A stretch of DNA of 64,000 bases from Glaciecola sp. XM2 (lineage in GTDB: Bacteria; Pseudomonadota; Gammaproteobacteria; Enterobacterales; Alteromonadaceae), in the NCBI RefSeq assembly GCF_018595715.1, contig NZ_JAHEOJ010000025.1, forward strand, positions 252,300 to 316,299, in the 5' to 3' direction. This document shows, one piece after another, positions 18,222 to 27,646 of this stretch. The first letter of the stretch is position 1, and each line of letters opens with the position of its first letter. The translations under genes were made by a program, and so were the position numbers. Below the pieces are notes generated by a model. The model made no database searches. It saw only the letters and a program-made list of their open reading frames with translations, and was not told the DNA's origin.

Positions 18222-18298
18222 ATGCTTTTCAGTACTAGTGCATCGGCTAAACAATCACGTGATAAGGTGCTAAATGTATAGGCTGATTACGTTAAAAC

Positions 18299-18325
18299 GG
18301 TATCCCGCAATCATCGCGGGATACC
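18299..18325. terminator. Bidirectional hairpin terminator
   Basis: A perfect 10-base stem GGTATCCCGC/GCGGGATACC with a 7-base loop lies between two convergent genes. It is followed by a loose T-rich tail on the plus strand and AACGT on the other. Confidence 0.7.
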
Positions 18326-18346
18326 TATACTTTTGGTCAGATAGCG

Positions 18347-20395
18347 TTATTCGTCACTATCTTTTGCTTTTAATCGCTCACCCATATCCAAATCAAATAC
18401 AGGCATTGGATCATTACGCGAGGCATCTGGAGCTAAGTAAGTATCCATCCAACGCATAAAGCGTAAAGAATAGTCATACTGGGCTGCCGCGTTGCGGTTA
18501 CCGTGACCTTCTCCTGGATAGAACACTAGGCGAACTGGCGTTTCGGTGCGCACTTTCATAGAGCGATATAGCTCCATCGATTGTGAAGGATGGACTCGTG
18601 TATCTTCCTCACCGTGCATGATCAAGGTAGGTGTTGTGCTCTTGCCAGCATGATAAATGGGAGAGCGCTCAATGAGGTTCATCCAGTTATCTTCCCACGG
18701 CCATTTAAGTGAGTGAACAAGATGCATTTCGTTGGGAATATCGCTGGTACCAAACTTTGATACCTGATTAGAAATCCCCACAAATGCGACAGCCGCTGCA
18801 AAATGCTCCGTTAAGGCGGTAGCGCCCCACATCGATGCATAGCCACCATATGAACCACCTGTAATACCTACGCGGTCACGGTTTACAATGCCTGCTTCAA
18901 CTAATGCTTCCACACCATCAACCAGATCATTAAACTCTTTACCAGCGTAATCGTCCTGATGCTCTTTAGCAAAGGCAACGCCGCGGCCAGTAGAACCTCG
19001 ATAGTTTGGATAGAACACTGCATAACCATCTGCTGCACCAAACTGACCGGCATCTGAGTAACGAGTGATCCAGCCATCGCTATAATGTGCTTCAGGGCCG
19101 CCGTGAACTGTCAAAATAAGCGGCCAACCACCTTCTGGCGCGTCGCCATTTGGCGTGATTAATAGCCCTTCTATAGTCTCACCGTCTCTTGCAGTATAAG
19201 TAAAGGTAGTTTGCTCAGATAGTGTGAGCTCTTCTAACCATGCATTGTGAGAGGAGAGTTTTTCAGTACGATTACGCTTAGCGCTAAATACTTCACGGGG
19301 ATGTTTGGGACTATCTGCGATAAAACGAATTTCGCCATCGCCAACGTCGGCACTGCGTACAGCAATATCATCCGGTGTTTGGTAAGTGCGTTTTTCGTCT
19401 CCATCTGTGTCATAGAGTACCAATGCGGTCTCCACGCCGCGATGTGCAACGGCTAAAATGTCATCGCCAAGCCAGTCAATGTCCACAATATGTTGCAACG
19501 CATCTTTGGTAAGTTGCTCAAAACTGTCGCTATTGGTCTTGCTCACCATTAACACGCCAGTAGAGGTATCGTGTACATCGGTGCCGGCAAGAAAGGCAAG
19601 GTGGTCACCATCAGGTGAGATTTCAAAGGTGCCTAATTTACCAGGGATATCCAAAGTAGAGATGACCTCACCTGACGTGACATTTAGAAAATGAAGGTCG
19701 CGGAGCATGTAGTAGTCATCAATTAAGTTGGTAGGGGCAACCGCTGCCACTAAGGTTTCGCCCGAGGCCGACAGCTCAATATCAGAGACATGGCCGCCTG
19801 AAAAAAGCTTACTAGCTTGTGCATCTGCGTCTTGCAAATTCACTGTCCATAAAGATGCTAGGCGCTGGTCTTCTTCATAAGCGTAGGCTTTAAAACCTTT
19901 GTCTTTTAGATCCTCGGCATCGTCTTTTTCGTTTGCGACAAAATACAGCGTACTGTTGTCGGGGCTCACGGCATAATCGCCAATGCTTGTTTCAAACTCA
20001 AACTGCTTGACCGCTTCGCCGCCGTTTAGCGATATGGAATAAAGCGAGGTGTTTTTGTCATCATCACGCTTTGATTTAAAATACAAGGTTTTGCCGTCTT
20101 GACTGAATTGCAACGCCGATACACCACCAGCGGCCGTAATAAACTTGCTGGCAGCCCCGTCACCGCGGATTAAGTAAAGATGGGTGTCGGGCGTACCGTC
20201 TTTATCACCCGCTAGGATATCTCTTGGCTGGGAAACGGTATATACGGTGAAGTTACCATCATTAGATACCGTCACATTACCGGCATTTATCAATTTAGGA
20301 AGATGTTCAATTTCGAAAGTATTAGCTGAGGCTGCAACGCTACTCAGTGCAATTGTTGCCGCTAACAGCGAATGTTTAAAAGGAATATTTACCAT
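18347..20395 (-). CDS. Secreted S9 peptidase (prolyl oligopeptidase family)
   Basis: A 682-residue exported serine peptidase: a signal peptide (HSLLAATIALSSVAASANT), a TolB-like beta-propeller (~30-400) and a C-terminal alpha/beta-hydrolase domain. Catalytic residues: S515 in GGSYGGYASMWG, an aspartate in HGEEDTRV and a histidine in PGEGHGNRN. Members act as dipeptidyl or acylaminoacyl peptidases on short peptides. GGAG lies before the ATG. Another S9 peptidase gene lies upstream in the same direction, but a strong terminator (20461-20493) separates them. Confidence 0.92.
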   Translation of the reverse strand: MVNIPFKHSLLAATIALSSVAASANTFEIEHLPKLINAGNVTVSNDGNFTVYTVSQPRDILAGDKDGTPDTHLYLIRGDGAASKFITAAGGVSALQFSQDGKTLYFKSKRDDDKNTSLYSISLNGGEAVKQFEFETSIGDYAVSPDNSTLYFVANEKDDAEDLKDKGFKAYAYEEDQRLASLWTVNLQDADAQASKLFSGGHVSDIELSASGETLVAAVAPTNLIDDYYMLRDLHFLNVTSGEVISTLDIPGKLGTFEISPDGDHLAFLAGTDVHDTSTGVLMVSKTNSDSFEQLTKDALQHIVDIDWLGDDILAVAHRGVETALVLYDTDGDEKRTYQTPDDIAVRSADVGDGEIRFIADSPKHPREVFSAKRNRTEKLSSHNAWLEELTLSEQTTFTYTARDGETIEGLLITPNGDAPEGGWPLILTVHGGPEAHYSDGWITRYSDAGQFGAADGYAVFYPNYRGSTGRGVAFAKEHQDDYAGKEFNDLVDGVEALVEAGIVNRDRVGITGGSYGGYASMWGATALTEHFAAAVAFVGISNQVSKFGTSDIPNEMHLVHSLKWPWEDNWMNLIERSPIYHAGKSTTPTLIMHGEEDTRVHPSQSMELYRSMKVRTETPVRLVFYPGEGHGNRNAAAQYDYSLRFMRWMDTYLAPDASRNDPMPVFDLDMGERLKAKDSDE

Positions 20396-20460
20396 CTAGG
20401 AAGCTCCGTCATTATCATTATTATGTGTTTGGTTAAAAACTCAGGCCTATATAAACATAA

Positions 20461-20497
20461 AACCGAACGCCTCTCAAAACAAGGCGTTCGGTTATTT
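20461..20497 (-). terminator. Rho-independent terminator after the prolyl oligopeptidase gene
   Basis: The arms AACCGAACGCC and GGCGTTCGGTT pair perfectly over 11 bases, with a TTTTAT tail on the minus strand. It ends the 20522-22693 gene before the next S9 gene. Confidence 0.85.
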
Positions 20498-20521
20498 AGT
20501 ATCACTTAATTGATGAGCTGT

Positions 20522-22693
20522 TTATTGTGCAGGGGTATCGAGGCTTCTAATACCCATGTTCCACAATGTGAACCCATATAAGTCGGCAAATTGTTCTATG
20601 GTTTTACTCACTGGCGTACCGGCACCATGACCAGCATCTTTTTCGATACGGATCAGAGTTGGGTTGCTACCTTGTTGAAACTCTTGCAAGGTCGCTGCAT
20701 ATTTGAATGAATGCGCAGGTACTACGCGATCATCTCTATCAGCGGTAGTCACCATAATGGCCGGATATTCAGTCGCACGAATATTATGAAGTGGCGAATA
20801 CCCTTTTAAATACTCAAACATCTCTTCGCTTTGTTCTGCAGTTCCATAATCATAGGCCCAACCCGCTCCTGCCGTAAAGGTATGATAACGCAACATATCC
20901 ATAACGCCTACGGCCGGCAACGCAACCTGCGCCAAGTCAGGGCGTTGGTTAGCCACCGCGCCTACTAATAAACCGCCATTTGAACCACCGCGTATTGCTA
21001 GATACTGACTGCTGGTGTAGTTCTGTGCAATGAGGTACTCGCCGGCTGCAATAAAGTCATCAAAGGCGTTTTGACGCTTCATTTGAATCGCCGCTTGGTG
21101 CCACTCTTTGCCGTATTCACCGCCGCCACGAATATTAGCGACCGCATATACGCCGCCTAACTCTAACCAAGCTGCGACCGTTGAACTAAAGCTAGGCATT
21201 AGGCTAACGTTAAAACCGCCGTAGCCATACAACAATGTAGGGTTTTTACCGTTTAACTCAGTATCTTTATGATGCGTAATGATCATTGGCACGCGTGTGC
21301 CGTCTTTTGAAGTATAAAACACCTGCTCAGAGACATACTGACTACCATCAAAGTTGATTGCTGGCGCATTGAATACCGATGATTCACCGCTTTTAATATC
21401 AAGGCTGAAGATGGTAGTTGGTGTGGTGTAGTTTGCAAACGTAAAGTAAGTTTGTGTGGCATCGGCTTTTGCAGCAAAGCTACCTGCATTGCCAATACCT
21501 GGCAGTTCGATTGCACGCACTTGCTCGCCATCTAAGGTATATTGATACACTTTTGAGATAGCATCTTGTATGTATTCGGCAAAAATAAAGCCGCCAGCGG
21601 TGCTTGGCACCAGTACATTTTCGGTCTCGGGGATCACGTCTTGCCAATTTGCCACATCAGGCGCGCTAGCATTCACCGATACTATGCGAGTATTTGGCGC
21701 GTCATGATTGGTCACAAGATACAAAGTATCGTCTTTTGTGGTGAGCAAGCGTACGTCAGTTGATACGTCTTCTTTGACAAGCTTAAAGGTACTTTGTGGG
21801 TCGCTCAAATCTTTGACAAAGGCGCGATTACCAGAAGTCGTGACCGCTGCAGACACCATTAAAAACCGATTGTCTTCACTGACTTGTGCACCAACGTAAC
21901 GGTGCTTTTCTTCTTCGGTATGACCAAACACCTTAACGTCCTCGGCTTGAGCAGTGTCCACCACATGATAGTAAAGCTTATGCTGGTCAGTTTTTTCACT
22001 TAACTCAGAGCCTTCTGGCTTGTCGTAGCTTGAGTAGTAAAAGCCTTCATTCTTGTACCAAGACAACCCACTGAACTTAACGTCTTGAAGTGGCTCGCCC
22101 ACTTGCTCCATGGTCTCGGTGTTGATTACGTATACCTGACGCCAATCACTGCCACCGGTAGATGTTTGGTAAGCTGCCAATGAGCCGTCATCGGAGAATG
22201 CTAGAGCCGCGAGCGATATGGTACCATCGTCACTAAACTTGTTCGGGTCGAGGAATACTTCTGGCTCGCCATCACCTTTTTGACGATACACAACACTTTG
22301 GTTTTGTAAGCCATCGTTTTTATAAAAATAGGTATATTCGCCTTCTGTGAAAGGCGCAGAAACACGCTCGTAGTTGATTAAGTTTCTGACCACTTCGGCA
22401 ATTTCGCCTCGGTAGGTGATCTGTGACAGGTAGTTTTGGGTGACCACATTTTGCGCATCAACCCATGCGCCAGTCTCTTCACTTCGATCATCTTCGAGCC
22501 AACGATAAGGATCTGCCACTTCTTGGCCAAAATACGTATCGACTACATCGCCTTTGCGGGTGCTCGGATAAGTTAGTGTTTGCATAGTTTGCTCTTGCTC
22601 TGCAGCTTGCTGCTCTTCAACCGCTGGCTGACACGCCATAATGGAGCCTGCCACCAAAGTGCATAAAGCACCACGTGTAAGGACTGTTTTCAT
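20522..22693 (-). CDS. Prolyl oligopeptidase (S9A) lipoprotein
   Basis: A 723-residue prolyl endopeptidase cleaving after proline in short peptides. It has a lipoprotein signal (LVAGSIMACQ, Cys21), the S9A N-terminal motif YPSTRKGDVVDTYFGQEVADPYRWLED, a seven-bladed propeller (~90-440) and a hydrolase domain with S571 in GGSNGGLLVGA, an aspartate in TTADRDDRVVPAHSFK and a histidine in DAGHGAG. All catalytic parts are intact and the length is typical. Lipidation suggests attachment to a membrane facing the periplasm. Monocistronic, with its own terminator. Confidence 0.95.
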   Translation of the reverse strand: MKTVLTRGALCTLVAGSIMACQPAVEEQQAAEQEQTMQTLTYPSTRKGDVVDTYFGQEVADPYRWLEDDRSEETGAWVDAQNVVTQNYLSQITYRGEIAEVVRNLINYERVSAPFTEGEYTYFYKNDGLQNQSVVYRQKGDGEPEVFLDPNKFSDDGTISLAALAFSDDGSLAAYQTSTGGSDWRQVYVINTETMEQVGEPLQDVKFSGLSWYKNEGFYYSSYDKPEGSELSEKTDQHKLYYHVVDTAQAEDVKVFGHTEEEKHRYVGAQVSEDNRFLMVSAAVTTSGNRAFVKDLSDPQSTFKLVKEDVSTDVRLLTTKDDTLYLVTNHDAPNTRIVSVNASAPDVANWQDVIPETENVLVPSTAGGFIFAEYIQDAISKVYQYTLDGEQVRAIELPGIGNAGSFAAKADATQTYFTFANYTTPTTIFSLDIKSGESSVFNAPAINFDGSQYVSEQVFYTSKDGTRVPMIITHHKDTELNGKNPTLLYGYGGFNVSLMPSFSSTVAAWLELGGVYAVANIRGGGEYGKEWHQAAIQMKRQNAFDDFIAAGEYLIAQNYTSSQYLAIRGGSNGGLLVGAVANQRPDLAQVALPAVGVMDMLRYHTFTAGAGWAYDYGTAEQSEEMFEYLKGYSPLHNIRATEYPAIMVTTADRDDRVVPAHSFKYAATLQEFQQGSNPTLIRIEKDAGHGAGTPVSKTIEQFADLYGFTLWNMGIRSLDTPAQ

Positions 22694-23011
22694 ACCGATT
22701 TACCTTTTTATTGTTTTTAGAAATGAGTATTTGTATAACGCTCATGACAAGTGAACATGAAAGTTATACCCGTTAGATATTGTATATACGAAGGCGTGCC
22801 CCGTAGAGATTAACTAAAGGTTAACAGCATCACCGACGCGCGCAAACCTGAAAATTGTAAGGCCTTACAACAAGATAAACTTGTTTGTTGATGACGGTTA
22901 CCTCTTATTGTTTAGGGCGCAAAAAAAAGCCTTCTATCACAATAGAAGGCAATAAAGTCAGCTTGAAAGGGAGCAACTTTAATGGTCACACTAGGGAGAG
23001 TGTTTGCACGT
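22694..23011. other. Intergenic stretch, 318 bases
   Basis: It holds the upstream region of the prolyl oligopeptidase gene and, at 22921-22950, the terminator of the gene to its right. No further ORF or RNA is evident. Confidence 0.7.
22919..22950 (-). terminator. Rho-independent terminator
   Basis: A perfect 9-base stem GCCTTCTAT/ATAGAAGGC with a 4-base loop is followed on the minus strand by eight T. It ends the small exported protein gene at 23012. Confidence 0.92.
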
Positions 23012-23425
23012 TTAAAACTGGGTTTGCGAAAGGGCCTGAGTTGCGTATTTAGCATCAACGTCACTCATGTTTGTGAGGTTTTTCGCCACTTGTGTGCGGG
23101 TATCGTTTAAGGTGTTTTCAATATCGAAATAAATCACCGCAGCGATAAATACCTCTTCGCTAGAAAAATCGCCTTTCTGATAACCTTCGTCGATAATCGC
23201 TAGTTGTGCTTTCGCGTCTGCAAGGTCTTGCTCTAAGTGCATCAATAACGATACTGCTCTATTAATGTGTTGCACCTGAATAGTTGCTTGACGAATATCT
23301 TTTGTCTCGATGACCGCGGATGTCGCGTGAGCAGACTGCCCTGCTAGCAACGCAAACATCATTAACGCAGTGAAAGAGCCGCTGATAATTTTAAGAGCTG
23401 TTTTGGTAAAGTTATGTAATTGCAT
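23012..23425 (-). CDS. Small exported helical protein, unknown
   Basis: A 137-residue protein with a signal peptide (IISGSFTALMMFALLAGQSAHAT, cleavage near AHA-T). The mature part is all helical (IRQATIQVQHINRAVSLLMHLEQDLADAKAQLAIIDEGY). I do not recognise the family. It has its own terminator and is monocistronic. The secreted-peptidase neighbour upstream gives no direct clue. Confidence 0.65.
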   Translation of the reverse strand: MQLHNFTKTALKIISGSFTALMMFALLAGQSAHATSAVIETKDIRQATIQVQHINRAVSLLMHLEQDLADAKAQLAIIDEGYQKGDFSSEEVFIAAVIYFDIENTLNDTRTQVAKNLTNMSDVDAKYATQALSQTQF

Positions 23426-23563
23426 GGCGACGTTTCCGCTTTGTCTTTAAGTTGTGTTCATCTTAAAATACAAGACCGGATAAAAATAATTATGCTTTCA
23501 TATGAAATACATTTTTATTTGTGATGTTTTGAGCGCTCAGTTATCAATAGCCAACCGATGCGG

Positions 23564-24238
23564 TTAGTCACGCGCGAGATGAAACGTTATTTGAAAGCCA
23601 GTGGTGTTCCACATTCTAGCGACCAAATAAAAGAGCGAAATCATGAATAATGAAAACCACCACTCATAAGCGTTCTCCCAGTTGTCCCAGCCTTCCCAAT
23701 AAAACCCTGCGATAGCGCTTAAAATACCCGATATAACAAGGGCCGCGCATATATAAACGAGAGCTTTTTGTTCGCCCTCAATGCAAAGCGCTTTGCAATC
23801 GACTAACTGCAATTTACGCAACAAAAGTAAATGGCCAAATGATGAAAACGCAAAGTAAAAGATAACCCCAATGCGCCGGGCCAGTGCGTAAGGCTCACCT
23901 ACCGCGCCAAGGGTTACCGTATAAATAATGAGTGCACATGACGCTATCACGCCCAAACCCGTGATAAGCCTAGTGCCAATGCGGCCATTACTGATTTGTT
24001 TGAGCCACACCCGTAAGATGAGCCAATAAGCGAGCATAAAAATGGCGGTGGGGATCATCAGTGCTTTAAACACAAAAAACTCAGGATATTGACGTCCCGT
24101 AGCGCTAATGGAGTGACACTGCGACCAGTAAGGTAAGCAATACTCCAAATTACCAAACAAAATTGAAATCGTTAACGTCGTGTGCACCGTTAAAAGCGGC
24201 AACAATACCGCAACTATGGCGATTTTATAGGGCGTCAT
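23564..24238 (-). CDS. Frag1/DRAM/Sfk1-like multi-pass membrane protein
   Basis: A 224-residue membrane protein with about six hydrophobic segments. The first extracytoplasmic loop contains CLPYWSQCHSISATGRQYPEFFVF, which strongly resembles Frag1/DRAM proteins (two cysteines, then SATGR and a P-E-FF turn). In bacteria the role is unknown. I prefer the ATG at 24238 (MTPYKIAIVAVLL); an upstream frame to 24292 lacks a hydrophobic start. It is divergent from the YkgJ-type gene with about 90 bases between starts. Confidence 0.65.
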   Translation of the reverse strand: MTPYKIAIVAVLLPLLTVHTTLTISILFGNLEYCLPYWSQCHSISATGRQYPEFFVFKALMIPTAIFMLAYWLILRVWLKQISNGRIGTRLITGLGVIASCALIIYTVTLGAVGEPYALARRIGVIFYFAFSSFGHLLLLRKLQLVDCKALCIEGEQKALVYICAALVISGILSAIAGFYWEGWDNWENAYEWWFSLFMISLFYLVARMWNTTGFQITFHLARD

Positions 24239-24326
24239 TTTGATTGTTTCCACCTTGTTCAATATTGTTCTATCATACGACAAACTTCCCAAGTGAGATT
24301 AGCTCGCTTACAAGATTTGGTCATCT

Positions 24327-24713
24327 GTGAAAGAATGTAATCAATGTGGAAAATGCTGTATTAAATACGGTGATGGTGGGCTTAATGCCACCCACGAGGA
24401 ACTGCGTTTGTGGGAGCTTTTTAACCCAGACATTTATGCCTATGTTAAAGACGAAAAAATTTGGTTCGATCCACAATCAGGCGAAAAGCTCAGTCGTTGC
24501 CCGTTTCTAGAAATAGAAAAACCTCGATATCCCACGTCGCCTACCCGCTATACCTGTGGTATCTATCTTGATAGACCCGATGACTGTCGACAATATCCAA
24601 GTTTAATATCAGAAATGATCGCAGATGAATGCGAGATGATTGAAACCGTTGATTTGAATCATCCTAAACGTGCGCAAGATGCTTTGAACACGTTGATGCG
24701 TGACAGTCGTTAA
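24327..24713 (+). CDS. YkgJ-family cysteine-cluster protein
   Basis: A 128-residue soluble protein with the N-terminal cluster CNQCGKCCIKYG and later cysteines in RCPFLEIE, YTCGIYLDRPDDCRQYP and DECEM. This arrangement is the YkgJ (UPF0153) zinc/iron-cluster family, of unknown function. It starts with GTG at 24327; the ribosome site is weak. It lies 103 bases ahead of the Anbu gene in the same direction and may share its transcript, but YkgJ is not a known Anbu partner. Confidence 0.8.
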   Translation: MKECNQCGKCCIKYGDGGLNATHEELRLWELFNPDIYAYVKDEKIWFDPQSGEKLSRCPFLEIEKPRYPTSPTRYTCGIYLDRPDDCRQYPSLISEMIADECEMIETVDLNHPKRAQDALNTLMRDSR

Positions 24714-24816
24714 TCACTATTAATATTGTTATGACGCGCTTATCTACTAGGAAATTTGCAACAACTTGCTACACTTCGCACATACCGGTTTACTCACATC
24801 CCATGAGGATTAAAAA

Positions 24817-25560
24817 TTGACATATTGTTTAGCTATTAATGTGAATAAAGGGATGGTTTTCGCCTCAGATTCACGCACCAATGCGGGCGTAGATTACGTT
24901 GCAAGCCACAGTAAAATGTTTAACTTCATATATCCAAACAATCGCAGCATTTATATTCTAACCTCTGGTAGTTTGGCAACATCGCAATCTGTGATAAACC
25001 GCATTACCACCGATTTAGAAGACACAGAGGCCAGCTTTAATCTGCTTAAAGCCAAACATTTACATGAAGTTGCAGATTATGTGGGTGAACTGAGTCAAGC
25101 TCAACAAACCAAATACGAAGGGGCAATGAAAAAAAGCAACATGAGTGCTGAATCAAGCTTTATCGTCGGTGGTCAAATTAAAGGGCAAGATTGTGAAATT
25201 TTTCATGTCTATCCACAAGGGAATTACATTAAAGCCTCTATCGAAACGCCTTACTTGCAAATTGGCGAAAACAAGTACGGCAAACCTATTCTCGATCGCA
25301 TTATTGCACCGAACACCACTTTAGAGGATGCCGCTCGATGCGCACTCGTTTCATTAGATTCGACCATTCGAAGTAATATTTCTGTAGGCCCTCCTATAGA
25401 AATGGCAATTCATACCTACAATGACTTTGATGGCCCTTACTACAATACATATAGCGTTAATTCAACGTTCTATAAATCTTTACAAAAACAATGGAACGAA
25501 GGGCTAAAACGGGCGTTCAAACGCCTTCCTCGCTTTGAATGGGAAAAAGAAAAGTCTTAG
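24817..25560 (+). CDS. Anbu, bacterial proteasome homologue (Ntn hydrolase)
   Basis: A 247-residue Anbu/BPH protein, an ancestral relative of HslV and the proteasome beta subunit. It starts with TTG at 24817, supported by GAGGA nine bases upstream. The TTG places threonine at position 2, the proposed nucleophile after Met removal (TYCLAINVNKGMVFASDSRTNAGVDYV). The SDSRTNAG motif and GGQIKGQDCEIFHVYPQGN are family features. Anbu assembles into open or ring multimers and its substrates are unknown. It is convergent with the metallopeptidase, alpha-E and ATP-grasp operon, whose ATP-grasp and alpha-E genes are its usual genomic companions. Confidence 0.92.
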   Translation: MTYCLAINVNKGMVFASDSRTNAGVDYVASHSKMFNFIYPNNRSIYILTSGSLATSQSVINRITTDLEDTEASFNLLKAKHLHEVADYVGELSQAQQTKYEGAMKKSNMSAESSFIVGGQIKGQDCEIFHVYPQGNYIKASIETPYLQIGENKYGKPILDRIIAPNTTLEDAARCALVSLDSTIRSNISVGPPIEMAIHTYNDFDGPYYNTYSVNSTFYKSLQKQWNEGLKRAFKRLPRFEWEKEKS

Positions 25561-25584
25561 CAGTATCATCTATTTACTGCTAAG
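25556..25584. terminator. Shared hairpin across both stop codons of Anbu and metallopeptidase
   Basis: The arms CTTAGCAGTA and TACTGCTAAG pair perfectly (25556-25565 with 25575-25584). The stem covers the stop codons of both convergent genes, which are only 9 bases apart. No T-run follows. Confidence 0.55.
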
Positions 25585-26661
25585 CGCTTCACTCTCAATC
25601 ACTTTATGAACAAAGCGAAGTTTATTCAGCGCCGACAATGAAATAACAAACGGATACGCATCATCTAGGCCCATGCTTCGATTAAGTGCATTTAGCGCGC
25701 GGGTAAGGCGACACCAATCGTCAAACAGGCGCGTAAAGTTGGTTTCTGTAAGCAAGGCGTTGTCGTGTTCATGGGCCACCAAAGGATTACTCAATGGACT
25801 ACCAGCAATGCTAAATTCAAATTGATTGGCAGTCTCAAGGGTATCGACCATGTGTAGGTAGTGCGCCCATGTTTCTGCCCAATCTTCCCAAGGATGCATG
25901 CTGGCGTAGGCGCTTATCCAAACATTTTGCCAATCAGCGGCCGGTCCATTGCTATAGTAACTTTGCATAGCATGCTGATAATCAATACGTTCATCGCCAA
26001 ATAGTCGCCTGAACTCCTCAAGGTATGCACTATTTTTAATTAAACAGTCCCAAAAATAATGCCCCGATTCATGCCTGAAATGCCCTAATAGGGTACGATA
26101 TTGCTCCTGCATTTTTTCGCGCATTTCAATACGCGTTGACGGGTCAGCCTCATTTAAGTTTATGGTGATCAAGCCGCTCTGATGGCCAGTTGTCACATAA
26201 CTTTTTATGGTTAACTCATTACCAAAGGCGTCTTGCGTGACATCTTCAAGGAACGCAAAGCCCAAACCGCTAACTTGGTTTTCTTGCTTGCTGACCACCG
26301 GCAAATCGAGCTTAAAAATCGAATACAACAGTCGGCGCTTAGCCTCTTCCATCAAAAACCACAAACGTAAGTTTTTTGGATCGTTTAAATTCGGGATGGT
26401 CTCTGTCAAACGGCAAGATTGGCAAAGAGAATGGCTATCATCATCACGCACCATCCAATTGCAGACGTCGAGCTCGGCGTAATTTCGACACTTTCGATAA
26501 AGGTGGTTACTTGTATCAGTACGATACATGCCCGGCGCCACTTCTTTTATTGGAGCTAACGACAATTCGTCTGGCAAAAACCCTAACATCGAATGGCACT
26601 TGACACACTCAGTATTAGGGAAGTGCAGGGTATTTTTGCATGTGCATGCAAAGGTTTTCAA
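25570..26661 (-). CDS. Zinc-ribbon, zincin-type metallopeptidase of the Anbu/ATP-grasp locus
   Basis: A 363-residue protein with an N-terminal zinc-ribbon (CTCKN...CVKC, residues 6-22), a second cysteine cluster near residues 58-83 (CRNYAELDVCNWM, CQSC), and a zincin motif HESGH at 197-201 within HFRHESGHYFW. The downstream WEDWAETWAHYLHM supplies a conserved acidic helix. This fits the putative zinc-binding metallopeptidase family (PF15887-type). The start is TTG at 26661 with GGAG nine bases upstream; an out-of-frame ATG-CTT-TGA overlaps it. It lies 58 bases after the alpha-E gene, so it is probably the third gene of that operon. Confidence 0.85.
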   Translation of the reverse strand: MKTFACTCKNTLHFPNTECVKCHSMLGFLPDELSLAPIKEVAPGMYRTDTSNHLYRKCRNYAELDVCNWMVRDDDSHSLCQSCRLTETIPNLNDPKNLRLWFLMEEAKRRLLYSIFKLDLPVVSKQENQVSGLGFAFLEDVTQDAFGNELTIKSYVTTGHQSGLITINLNEADPSTRIEMREKMQEQYRTLLGHFRHESGHYFWDCLIKNSAYLEEFRRLFGDERIDYQHAMQSYYSNGPAADWQNVWISAYASMHPWEDWAETWAHYLHMVDTLETANQFEFSIAGSPLSNPLVAHEHDNALLTETNFTRLFDDWCRLTRALNALNRSMGLDDAYPFVISLSALNKLRFVHKVIESEALSSK

Positions 26662-26719
26662 AGCATAACGCTCCTGATCGGCATACCTAGGTAATTGAAA
26701 ATACGCTTACATAGGTACA

Positions 26720-27646
26720 TTAGAAATAGCTGTCATACAGTTTAGTATCTATTTCAATTAAACCTAGCTGAATATCATCAATAAACTCATGTAACTTTTC
26801 TTGCACCAGCTTTGCCGGTCTTGCGTTCATCAAGTAATTACGTAGCTGACGCGTTTTATCGATGGCCGATTTATTATTCGGCAGTTGCGATAACGAGTAT
26901 TCCACTTGCTCTAGTGCATGCAACAAGGAGCGCGGAAAACGTGACTCAAGCAGCAAAAACTCAAGTACATCCTCGCGAGTGATGCGCATTCTAACTTGAC
27001 GCCTGTACATCTGATAGGCCGACATCGATTTGAGCACGCTCATCCATTGTATATTGCTAAATGCAGAAGAATCATCGTCTATATTAGTTAGCAGCGACGC
27101 TGAGCGCACATCGATAATGCGTGTAGACATATCCGCGCGCTCTAAATTTCGGCCAATACGCAAAAAGTCATAGCCATCATCATGGGTCATAGTGCCGCTG
27201 AACAATCCAGTAATCGATTGGTTTGCCTGAATGATTTTTCTCAAAAAATCATACCGGCTGCGACGCGTAAAAACGTCTGCCTTATTGTCCGTCACAAACC
27301 AGTACAGCTCATTGAGCTGCTCCCATGCTTCTTGTGGCAAAATTTCTTTGACCGTTCGCGCATTTTCACGCGCGGCATCTAATGCGCTCATGATAGAGCC
27401 AGGATTATTTTCATCCACTACCATGAAACGAATAACGCTTTTTTCATCTGCGTTATCGTACCTTTCGTAAAACATAGTGCGAAAAGACAAGATATCGACG
27501 ATGGGCTCCCAACCTAATTTTACTCGGGTGGGCAAGTCCAGCAATAGATGCGAATTCACATTGATTAAACGAGCCGTGTTCTCTGCTCGCTCTAAATACC
27601 TCGCCAGCCAATACAAGTTGTTTGCGACTCTGGATAACATGCTCAT
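26720..27646 (-). CDS. Alpha-E domain protein (DUF403)
   Basis: A 308-residue all-helical protein of the alpha-E family, found with circularly permuted ATP-grasp enzymes and Anbu. Signature: MLSRVANNLYWLARYLERAENTARL at the N-terminus and later SRYDFLRKIIQANQS and FLRIGRNLERADMSTRIIDV. The start is the ATG at 27646, which overlaps the ATP-grasp stop in ATGA and has GGAGGA upstream, so the two are translationally coupled. Proposed roles are partner or tailoring protein for a peptide ligase; no enzymatic activity is proven from sequence. Confidence 0.92.
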   Translation of the reverse strand: MSMLSRVANNLYWLARYLERAENTARLINVNSHLLLDLPTRVKLGWEPIVDILSFRTMFYERYDNADEKSVIRFMVVDENNPGSIMSALDAARENARTVKEILPQEAWEQLNELYWFVTDNKADVFTRRSRYDFLRKIIQANQSITGLFSGTMTHDDGYDFLRIGRNLERADMSTRIIDVRSASLLTNIDDDSSAFSNIQWMSVLKSMSAYQMYRRQVRMRITREDVLEFLLLESRFPRSLLHALEQVEYSLSQLPNNKSAIDKTRQLRNYLMNARPAKLVQEKLHEFIDDIQLGLIEIDTKLYDSYF

